12,400 bases of DNA, from NCBI GenBank assembly GCA_013115135.1, contig JABANP010000911.1, positions 1 to 12,400 on the forward strand, in the 5' to 3' direction. Position numbers and translations under genes: made by a program. This DNA comes from Perkinsus olseni. Its lineage: Eukaryota > Perkinsozoa > Perkinsida > Perkinsidae. This document shows positions 1 to 7,341 of the stretch, in pieces (position 1 is the first letter of the stretch; each line of letters begins with the position of its first letter). The notes below the pieces were generated by a model. That model saw nothing but the letters and a program-made list of their open reading frames with translations. It ran no database searches and had not been told where the DNA came from.

Positions 1-201
1 TGTTGTAGTAGTTCGTTAATATGTAGCCCCACTAGGACGAACACCACGACTGATGGGTGGTAAGAAAGCTTCTTATTGTATCATCCGCTATAGCGTAACA
101 GACTAGCTATGCAAGTAAAGAGTAAGAACAACGCATCTATCAATACTCAACTATTACTTGCCATAGTGACAACAATAACACTAACATCTTCTTCTATAAC
201 A
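1..201 (-). repeat. 3' LTR of the retrotransposon
   Basis: This 201-bp repeat is identical, as far as I can read it, to 4609-4809. It starts TGTTGTAG and ends TATAACA, giving the usual TG...CA ends and a 4-bp terminal inverted repeat (TGTT/AACA). It is the 3' LTR because gag and pol read on the minus strand. At 201 bp it is short for an LTR, though Ty3/gypsy and BEL elements of this size exist. On the minus strand it contains ATACAATAAGAAG, a possible poly(A)-signal-like stretch, but I cannot define the U3/R/U5 boundaries. Confidence 0.95.
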
Positions 202-214
202 TCTCGCCCCCCTT
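202..214 (-). other. Polypurine tract
   Basis: Read on the minus strand, positions 214 to 202 are AAGGGGGGCGAGA: 12 purines of 13, directly touching the 3' LTR. This is the expected place and composition for the plus-strand DNA primer of an LTR retroelement. It lies between the pol stop (226-224) and the LTR. Confidence 0.8.
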
Positions 215-223
215 GTTCGTCAC

Positions 224-3200
224 TCAAGGCTGAGGCTCGATAGGATATCCTTCTTCATCAAAACTGACTTCTCGTGGATTACCACCCGGAATGAACCGAA
301 CTGGGGGATGACGATTTCTTCTCCCAAGAACATTAGCATCTGGAGGACTATGTTCTTCAGGTTCACCAGCAGGTAATAAACCTGGATCAATGTCATTCCC
401 GGGGACATCAAGAACTTCATCAGGAAGCTGGTCTTCTTCAGCTTCTGCCGAACCGTGAGAGACAACAGACTCTGTTGTACTCTGTTGAACAGAGTAAGCT
501 TCTTCGGAACTTAGGAAGAAAGACTCTCCATCGTCAGTAACTGGGCTTTCTTCTTGCTGAGCTTCACTCTCGTCCGACTTCGGAATAATTCTATCATTAG
601 TAACTACAAGTTCGCTCCGGCCGGAACGGTCAACCGAACGGACTCGAGACGCAAACGGTGTAGTACTAGTTATCTTGTAGACACCAGTCAGAAAGCGGGC
701 TCCTGCCCTACGCTGCTCTCTGGGCTTCAATATCCAGACCTCCTGTCCTTCTTCAAATGGAGATACACCTTCTGCTTGAGGAACCCGGCGAGGAAGTTCT
801 GCACCAAGTCTAAGTTTACGACCAAAAAGACGATTCAACGGTGATTGCTGTGTAGAACCATGAACCGTACGATTATAAGCATCGCAAACAAGATCAAGTC
901 GAGCTTGTAACGAGCAATTACTAGGCGCAAACAACAACCTCCTCTTTAAAATACCGTGAAATCTTTCACATACTCCATTGGCTGAGCCTCGATGGCCACT
1001 CGAGGGAACCAACGTTGTTCCTCTTGAACGAAGGATTGATCGCAAGGCTAAGAAATTAGACCCTCGATCACATCGGACAAAAATTGGGAATCCTAGCCCT
1101 GGAGAGCAAAAGATGCTTTGCAGAGCAAAATACAGATGATCAGACGATTCCCCACGAAGGACTTTAACAGCAGCGTATCTTGAATATTCGCAGATACATG
1201 ACAGGACCGGGACAGAATGCACGTAGGTAATATCCACACCAACGCATGACCATGGCTCCGTTGCCAAACGTCTGCAGGTCCCAGTGCTCAATGACACCGG
1301 CTTCCTCCGTTCCCTCTGACATGTCTCATCAGTACAGGACTCGAGGGCATTCTCAACCTCAACATCCAGATTAGGGAACCGGAAGTATTCTTTCAACGTA
1401 GATGCCGTTGACGACCGACCTGGGTGTAACAGACTTTGGTGTAACGACAGAATAACACGCCGTCTCAATGATGTCGGAAGATACGGTAGACCATCATAAT
1501 ACACCAGGCCATCACGAAGATCAAACTTTGACGACACCTCACAGTCGATGTTCTCACTAGCTTGAGCTTCGAGTAAATCAGAATGATCAGGCCACCAATG
1601 GTTCTGACCACCCTCGCCCCCCCAGCTGTTTACAAAGACAGCTGCGCCTAACGGGGACTGAGCGGACAACTCCTTTGGAAGTCGTGTAAGGGAATCCGAC
1701 AGATTCTTTTCGGAGCAAATCCATTGAACATCAATATCGAGATTAAACTCACGAACCAACGAACGGATGACTGAGAGTCGTCGATCGATCAAGAAACTGT
1801 ACATTCCTTTAGTGACCACTTTCTGGTGATTCAGCGTTTTAGAAAGCCAACTAACGGCGCTACGAGAATCACTCATTATGGTAGCTTTAGTAAAGCCGTA
1901 CAGGATTACATATTTGATGCCTCGAATGATGACATCAAGTTCCCGCACATTAATATGAGTGGAAGGCTTACCCGTGCTACCGACATCACCAGTAGGAGCT
2001 AACCAAGCACCATCAGCCAGAATCAAGTTAGCGCTATCAGTAAGGAGTACTGCTTCTGCTAACTGACTCGCATCGACCCAACACCGGATCTTCTCACTAC
2101 TCTCAGGTAAAAGCCACCGACCAAAGGCTGGATCACCAGACTGGCGGATAACAGAACACAACTTCTTCACGAAGTCTCGCACATCGTCAGCGACCGGCCG
2201 AGACCAGGCAGATCGATCCTTACCACATGAATGATTGAGAAGTCGACGACCAACAGCTACGCAAGCTCGAAGGTAACCGGCACAAGGTACATGAGCCACC
2301 AGTTTACCGAGCCAAGACCCGACTTCGCGAGCAGTCAACAACGGCGGCTTGTCGAACCTGGCTTCGATAGACTCTAGTAGACTCTCTAGAGGTAATCGTC
2401 GTCGCCAGAGCAGAGTACCGGTATCATCCTTATAAATCTCAAGGCCTAAAAGGTGAGCTCCGTTCAAGTCAACGGGGTCCTTCGTCTTCAAGCCATTCTG
2501 AGAGAGGACGCTTCGAACCTCGGCGACCGACTTCTTGAAGTCGTCAAGTGACTGCGTAGGAGAGCGGGCTACCAGAATATCATCGAAATAACGCAGAGTA
2601 GTCGGATAGTTTTGAAGGACGAAATCCAATACGTTTTTTAGTAATCTTGGAGCACAGGATGCTCCAAATCCCAACCGCACCAGTCGAAAATAGGTGCCTT
2701 TATATCTCAGGCACTGATACCAACTAAGATCATCACGAATCTTCAGCGATGGATAAGCCCGACGAACATCGAGTATTTGAGCTTGCGGACAGCACCGCCA
2801 CCGACGTAACTCTTTCCCACAATCGGCAGCGAACGGATCGCTAGCTTGAACACAGTGAGAGTTCAAGAAGGCAAAATTGAGTGTGGGACGGACCGGAGTA
2901 GATTTTAACTCATTAATCGCTGGTACAATTGGTAAACAACATCGAATGTTACACTCCTGCTCAGGTGAGACCTCTAATAGCCAGCCATCTTTTATCCAAG
3001 TATCAATCTCTTGATGGAGTAGGGCTAATTGGTCAGGAGTAAGATAGGAAAGGGAGTATTCTTCGGGACACGATATAGTATCAGGTGGTTTATCATCACG
3101 CCATCGCCAAGCAACCTCCCATTCGTATGAGGTGGAAGAATTGCCACGTACAGGCCGTCGAACTGCCGTACAATCAGGAGCTTCAAGAACCGTGTGAGTA

Positions 3201-3802
3201 CGCCCTTCAGCATCCAGGTACTCTTTCACATCGCAGGACTCCAAGTTATATGCTCTGATCGGTTTCAACGGAATAGCCGCAGCTCCTAGGTGAGCCTCCA
3301 TATGACCAGCATCCGACCAGTGGAACACCAAGTCATAAGGTAAATTCCGCCAGAAATCAGAACCAACCACCAATTTAAGATCATTTGGGAGCTGAGGTAT
3401 TACAAGGCAGTTTAACTGCCAGGTATGGGACTGAAATGATATACGTACATCACAGCAACCTTCAGATTCGATAGGCGCATTGCTCAAGGTAATCAAGGGC
3501 GAACAAGGAGAGGAGCAAATAGGTAACTTGAGAGAAAGGGCAACATCATGGGTGATCAACGTAATAGCACAGCAAGGGTCACATAGCCCAGTCAAGGAAA
3601 AGGTATTCGTAGAAGTAGGGTGTTGTAGGACAAAATTCAGAACTGGTAGGCGTGAACAGTCAACATTAGCACAGGCAGCTGCTAAACCGGATGTACCCGG
3701 GCTAGAATCCACAACAGCATCCGCTACTGCTCGTGGGCCCTTGACACGTTTGACCGACGGGGACAGTCTCGGCGGAAGTGACCCTTCTCGTTGCACTCCC
3801 AA
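224..3802 (-). CDS. pol: Retrotransposon Pol polyprotein (PR-RT-RH-INT)
   Basis: This is an open frame of 1192 residues with no stop or visible frameshift. Protease-like region: residues about 53-165, with catalytic-type Asp75 in a D-P-C triad and a later L-V-V-G-S-D-F-W segment matching the second conserved retropepsin block. Reverse transcriptase: about 260-465, with Asp345 (ILDVRRAY), RLVRLGFG at 374-381 and YFDDIL at 405-410. RNase H: about 572-710, with Asp577, Glu621, Asp645 and Asp703. Integrase: His788, His793, Cys823 and Cys828 as zinc ligands, then Asp857, Asp912 and Glu946. A basic, GPY/F-like C-terminal segment spans about 1015-1075, followed by an acidic, probably disordered tail to 1192. 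The first codon of the open stretch is TTG, not ATG, and the frame is -1 relative to gag, so Pol is most likely made as a Gag-Pol fusion by frameshifting in the roughly 90-nt overlap. Confidence 0.93.
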   Translation of the reverse strand: MGVQREGSLPPRLSPSVKRVKGPRAVADAVVDSSPGTSGLAAACANVDCSRLPVLNFVLQHPTSTNTFSLTGLCDPCCAITLITHDVALSLKLPICSSPCSPLITLSNAPIESEGCCDVRISFQSHTWQLNCLVIPQLPNDLKLVVGSDFWRNLPYDLVFHWSDAGHMEAHLGAAAIPLKPIRAYNLESCDVKEYLDAEGRTHTVLEAPDCTAVRRPVRGNSSTSYEWEVAWRWRDDKPPDTISCPEEYSLSYLTPDQLALLHQEIDTWIKDGWLLEVSPEQECNIRCCLPIVPAINELKSTPVRPTLNFAFLNSHCVQASDPFAADCGKELRRWRCCPQAQILDVRRAYPSLKIRDDLSWYQCLRYKGTYFRLVRLGFGASCAPRLLKNVLDFVLQNYPTTLRYFDDILVARSPTQSLDDFKKSVAEVRSVLSQNGLKTKDPVDLNGAHLLGLEIYKDDTGTLLWRRRLPLESLLESIEARFDKPPLLTAREVGSWLGKLVAHVPCAGYLRACVAVGRRLLNHSCGKDRSAWSRPVADDVRDFVKKLCSVIRQSGDPAFGRWLLPESSEKIRCWVDASQLAEAVLLTDSANLILADGAWLAPTGDVGSTGKPSTHINVRELDVIIRGIKYVILYGFTKATIMSDSRSAVSWLSKTLNHQKVVTKGMYSFLIDRRLSVIRSLVREFNLDIDVQWICSEKNLSDSLTRLPKELSAQSPLGAAVFVNSWGGEGGQNHWWPDHSDLLEAQASENIDCEVSSKFDLRDGLVYYDGLPYLPTSLRRRVILSLHQSLLHPGRSSTASTLKEYFRFPNLDVEVENALESCTDETCQRERRKPVSLSTGTCRRLATEPWSCVGVDITYVHSVPVLSCICEYSRYAAVKVLRGESSDHLYFALQSIFCSPGLGFPIFVRCDRGSNFLALRSILRSRGTTLVPSSGHRGSANGVCERFHGILKRRLLFAPSNCSLQARLDLVCDAYNRTVHGSTQQSPLNRLFGRKLRLGAELPRRVPQAEGVSPFEEGQEVWILKPREQRRAGARFLTGVYKITSTTPFASRVRSVDRSGRSELVVTNDRIIPKSDESEAQQEESPVTDDGESFFLSSEEAYSVQQSTTESVVSHGSAEAEEDQLPDEVLDVPGNDIDPGLLPAGEPEEHSPPDANVLGRRNRHPPVRFIPGGNPREVSFDEEGYPIEPQP

Positions 3803-4581
3803 CAGACCACGTCAGATTTAGCTGCCTTGCCCTTACCGGTATACCCTGCCTCTCTTGAAATACCTTTGCCCTTACCAGTAAACCTAGGCGCACCCTTCTT
3901 GCCTTTACCAACATTCAGCCCTTCACTTTGCTCAGCACGCATGCGCATAGCTGCGGCGGCAAACCCGGCGCCCTTCGCCCCCTCGAACCGTGCAGCCTTA
4001 AGATGGTCCTTAGCAAGAACGACGAGAGATTCCAGGGGCACGGCAGCATCCTCGTACTTAGCCAGGACCAAGGCCTTCGCAGTTCCTTGAGGAAGACCCC
4101 ACACGAACTGACTGCGGAGAACTGCACTTTTCGCATCTTGCCCTAAACGAGGGTGGCTTATGTCCAAAAGAACCCTAAGATTGGCAACATAGCCATCAAT
4201 GGGCTCCATCTCACCCAACCTTCTCGAGCAAAATGCCGCCCACGCAGTAAGGCTATCTAGGCCAAAGGCCAGCCTCAACTCAGCCACCAACAAGTCGAAA
4301 TCATCTTGCTTTGCTTGGGGAAGCGAGTACGCTACCACTGCTGCTCTGCCCTTGAGAGCCGACTTGAGGATACCGGCAGCTTTTGCTGCAAACCTATCTC
4401 TCTCCGCCTGAGGAGCCGCAGCTCCAGGACGGATGAGACCTCTCAGCTGAAGAAAGGTGTCAAACTTCTTCAGGAAGAGCTCAATGCCAGCATTAACGTC
4501 TGTGGAGACATCCCCTTCTCCAGAGAAGCGCGGGCATAAAGATGACATCTTCTTATGATCATCTTCACCTTCGGTAGACAT
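3724..4581 (-). CDS. gag: Retrotransposon Gag with CCHC zinc knuckle
   Basis: A 285-residue protein starting at ATG 4581, about 28 nt downstream of the 5' LTR in element direction. Residues about 30-205 are mostly helical-looking with many Leu and Ala, as expected for a capsid region (for example Q-F-V-W-G-L-P-Q at 158-165, a common gag-type motif). Residues 225-255 are rich in Lys and Gly, with repeated T-G-K-G-K units, probably for RNA binding. A zinc knuckle C-X2-C-X4-H-X4-C follows (Cys260, Cys263, His268, Cys273). The frame ends at TAG 3726-3724, inside the start of the pol frame. The protein would package element RNA into cytoplasmic particles. I see no damage. Confidence 0.92.
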   Translation of the reverse strand: MSTEGEDDHKKMSSLCPRFSGEGDVSTDVNAGIELFLKKFDTFLQLRGLIRPGAAAPQAERDRFAAKAAGILKSALKGRAAVVAYSLPQAKQDDFDLLVAELRLAFGLDSLTAWAAFCSRRLGEMEPIDGYVANLRVLLDISHPRLGQDAKSAVLRSQFVWGLPQGTAKALVLAKYEDAAVPLESLVVLAKDHLKAARFEGAKGAGFAAAAMRMRAEQSEGLNVGKGKKGAPRFTGKGKGISREAGYTGKGKAAKSDVVCWECNEKGHFRRDCPRRSNVSRAHEQ

Positions 4582-4590
4582 GGGGCTTTT

Positions 4591-4606
4591 CTCGGTTCCA
4601 GTACCA
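4591..4606 (-). other. Primer binding site candidate
   Basis: On the minus strand, two bases after the 5' LTR, the sequence TGGTACTGGAACCGAG begins with TGG, the complement of the CCA end of a tRNA. Position and start fit a tRNA-primed minus-strand DNA start. I cannot match the next bases to a named tRNA, so the primer identity is open. Confidence 0.6.
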
Positions 4607-4608
4607 GA

Positions 4609-4809
4609 TGTTGTAGTAGTTCGTTAATATGTAGCCCCACTAGGACGAACACCACGACTGATGGGTGGTAAGAAAGCTTCTTATTGTATCATCCGCTATA
4701 GCGTAACAGACTAGCTATGCAAGTAAAGAGTAAGAACAACGCATCTATCAATACTCAACTATTACTTGCCATAGTGACAACAATAACACTAACATCTTCT
4801 TCTATAACA
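4609..4809 (-). repeat. 5' LTR of the retrotransposon
   Basis: This is the second copy of the 201-bp repeat, identical to 1-201. Since the element reads on the minus strand, this copy carries the promoter, but I see no unambiguous TATA box. The match stops exactly after TAACA at 4809, where the flanking DNA (CGGTACTCC) begins; the other copy continues into the purine tract instead. This fixes the LTR boundary to the base. Confidence 0.95.
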
Positions 4810-5399
4810 CGGTACTCCAGCAGCGCATGATATGAACGAAGTATTCCTCACTTACAATAGTCTGATAAATGAGTAGCAATGCTGAACGCAGGACCATACG
4901 CTCGAAGAGGCCGCCATTTCGCCACCATTCAATGGTGGAAACACGATCATAGCTCCGAACTACACTCTGCAAGTCACCTGTTCACCCCCGGTTTGGCATC
5001 AGGCAAGAACCCGATTTGGCCAAGCGTAGAACAGATAGACGACCCTTAGTATGGTCTGAACCCGGAAAATTGCGAGTTTGTATTCTTGTATTCTACCCCA
5101 TCTCTTGCTTGCAGAGCAGACTTGAACCAATACGTCGAGGACGTAGTAGGTAGTTAGGTACACGGAAGCGAGCTGAGCGTAGCATACCTGAGAAACCATC
5201 ATAACTAACCTCCGCACACGCCCAAGGGAACTGCTCTGATGTTGTTGGGGAACCTTCTCAGAAGGTCCTTATGCAGCCCACAAGTCCTGGAATGATTACC
5301 CGGGGGTGGTGAGCACGAGTTATTTCACGTTACTGCCTGCGGACATTACTCCCACATCGGAGTTTTGCATGCGCGGTCTCTTTAATCTAGTAATCACTC
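4810..5399. other. Intergenic stretch between retrotransposon and UbiA-like gene
   Basis: About 590 bp with no reading frame I can support. A 72-codon minus-strand frame (5217-4999) has no recognisable motif and is probably chance, although a further exon of the UbiA-like gene cannot be excluded. The stretch contains two odd-centred palindromes: 4922-4938 (CCACCATT, C, AATGGTGG) and 5252-5266 (ACCTTCT, C, AGAAGGT). Confidence 0.5.
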
Positions 5400-6584
5400 T
5401 TATACATGAGCAGGAAGTGCTGGAGGCTCTCTGACGGAGAGTGAACGCACTGAATCACGAATGTAGATCGCCTCGGAAGCGTCAGTCAGCGCGGCAGCGA
5501 TCCAATAAATATGAGGCTTCAATGTGAGTCAATATCTTACCAGGATTTCACATACAGTCAACGCCAACATAAGCTGTTGAGCACGAAGTTTGCCGAACTT
5601 GACTGCTGTTGTGTTCTTGCCGACTTGAGCATCATCGTCGATATCGATCACTTCTCCATACAGTTGGCCACGTGCGATCGCTAGCCAGTGAAACATCCAC
5701 CCACCTAAAGGAATCACATAAATAAAAACAAACACAAGAGGCGAGGTTAGGTAGCTGGCCACGGAACTTGCACAATGAAAGCTGCACCGGTGGAGAGTTT
5801 GCGGTGCTTTCACGAGATTCAGAAGTATGGCAATCATAGCCTACGACCACAATACAATTGAATTCGAACGTCTTGTTCGTACGACTAGCCGAGTGACGTA
5901 TTTCAAGCATTTGGCATTCACGGCGAATAACGGCCTTCGCGGCATGATATGAACTACAAACGGTAAATCACACAGACCAGGAAAGTTCTCTGGTCCTCGG
6001 TGACTTTTGGGAAGATATCGAAAGACCTTAAGCGAATGAATGAGAAACCGTGGTAGGATATTACCGATTGACGGCGAAGGGACGTTGTTCACTTCACATG
6101 CGAACATTGTGATGCAGGAGAGCCCGAGGACCATACAAGGTATTTCCCAGGGGCCCTTGCGAGACAGAACAGCGGGAGGCACGTTGTAAAGAATGTTGGA
6201 GAGGAAAAAGCCGAGAACCCAGATAGCTGACCTCACGCGTCCAGTTGCCGCTATGATAATAATCACTGGACATAGGACACTGAAGGCCATCAAGGGGGGC
6301 AGCTGACCTAGCTCGGATTTACTCGCCCTGGCACCCCAGGTATAGTTACCCTTACGGACGTGTAGTTGATCCACATCAAAGTCTACCATATCATTCATAC
6401 CGAACATCAGCAGATTGAAGGGTAACGTAGACAAAAGAAGACCAACGTAGAAAGGGAATGTCTTAAAAACATACCAATGACCCCCGGTGGGCCAAAGGTA
6501 AAGCCAAACCGTGAGGAACCACAAACCTGGACGAGATAACATCAATATAGTCCTCCAGTCCAAAGAATTGGTGGAAGCGGTCAT
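5400..6584 (-). CDS. UbiA-superfamily prenyltransferase (3 proposed exons)
   Basis: UbiA proteins are membrane enzymes that join an isoprenoid diphosphate to an aromatic or other acceptor. Exon 1 (6584-6065, good CCCACCATGA start context) gives about five membrane segments and the first Asp motif N64-D65-xx-D68-F-D70-V-D72. A 360-nt intron (6064-5705; CG|GTAATA ... TTCCTTTAG|G) joins in frame to exon 2 (from 5704), which continues helix six and gives the second motif E191-V-I-D194-I-D-D-D198, then VGKNTTAVKFG. Spacing between the motifs is normal only after this splice. Exon 2 ends near 5541 (CTG|GTAAGA), and a 24-nt gap or a 39-nt one (donor GTATGT) leads in frame to exon 3 (5516-5400, TAA). 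The total of about 266 residues is somewhat short; one or two C-terminal helices seem missing, so the 3' end is uncertain. It reads divergently from the methyltransferase at 7342. Substrate cannot be told from sequence; 4-hydroxybenzoate (COQ2-like) is only one option. Confidence 0.8.
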
Positions 6585-7341
6585 GGTGGGATCGAGGAAT
6601 GTAACACAACAACCTGATACAGGGGTATCCCTACTGGAGGCCCTCTAGGTTCACAACTCGAGGTCCCCATCGAACCAGAGTTGATATTCGACGCAGTCCT
6701 GAGATTGATCATTGACTAAGCTTCCCACGTACCCATGCACACAGCGGGACAGGTCCGTCAGTTCATTTCTTGTTCCATGAACAAAACAGTTCCAATTGCG
6801 AAAGGATAGACGGTTTCATGGACTTACTCAATCAGTACCGCAGAATTGTTATTTCGTGTGCACTATAACTCAGTACAGTGTGGCTATTTGAGACGGGGCT
6901 CCAAGAGAGGTAAGATTGGAGTCGAAAGAGGCTCACTGATAATGTGCACTACAGCTTACTACTCTAAGCTTAGGACAGCACGTATACTCATGGACGCTAG
7001 TGCAAAGCGCATAGTAAGGTCAGAGTAGCAGTAAAGGCAAGCGCCGCGATGATAAAGGGAGTTTCAAAACTTCGTGAACAACTTTGAACTTTTGAAATTT
7101 CTCAACGACCGACCGTACGAAACTGAAACTTTGTGAGCTTATTGTCAATATCGTGAGGAACGAACATGGCGAAAGTGGCATTTCCGTTCGTGCTCTCCAA
7201 GGCGTGACCGCCAGAAGAGCTCATCACGTCAGAAGGGCCGTGGAACACTGAAATTTTTTCTCCTTCGAACTGATCATGTCTAGGGGTTTCCGAGTCCGCT
7301 GATTAACGTGAGATAAGTTTCCAGTCTCGTTTCTCACCCCA
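6585..7341. promoter_or_regulatory. Divergent intergenic region between UbiA-like and methyltransferase genes
   Basis: This 757-bp gap separates the two ATGs, which face away from each other, so it should hold both promoters. I see no convincing TATA boxes. It does contain an imperfect inverted repeat, TTTCAAAACTTC (7062-7073) and GAACTTTTGAAA (7086-7097), matching 11 of 12 with a 12-nt spacer. A 60-codon plus-strand frame at 6846-7028 has no recognisable features and is left out. No other gene is visible. Confidence 0.5.

Larger units (their letters stand above)
1..4809 (-). mobile_element. Complete LTR retrotransposon, minus strand
   Basis: Two identical 201-bp direct repeats flank a gag frame and an overlapping pol frame, both read on the minus strand. 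The 5' LTR is therefore 4609-4809 and the 3' LTR is 1-201. A primer-binding-site candidate follows the 5' LTR and a purine tract touches the 3' LTR. Domain order is gag, protease, reverse transcriptase, RNase H, integrase, with no envelope-like frame, as in Ty3/gypsy and BEL/Pao elements. I cannot place it in a clade: the RT box YFDDIL leans to gypsy, while RNase H and integrase are divergent. Both frames are open throughout and the LTRs match base for base, so insertion looks recent. The right flank begins CGGTA (4810-4814); the matching target duplication would lie just left of base 1, outside the window. Confidence 0.95.

Noticed and set aside
3732..3742. GGGCCC run in the gag-pol overlap as slippery site
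   Set aside because: The heptamer is not in gag phase for a standard X-XXY-YYZ slip.
220..4655. Several 60-110 codon frames on both strands inside the retrotransposon
   Set aside because: They lie in other phases of gag or pol, have no motifs, and follow the codon structure of the real frames.
5841..6055. Extension of UbiA-like exon 1 as coding
   Set aside because: The reading continues after the GTAATA donor but loses membrane character and has no counterpart at this place in the family; it is treated as intron.
5400..6584. UbiA-like gene disrupted by frameshift between its two Asp motifs
   Set aside because: A 360-nt intron with a good donor and a pyrimidine-rich acceptor restores frame and normal motif spacing.
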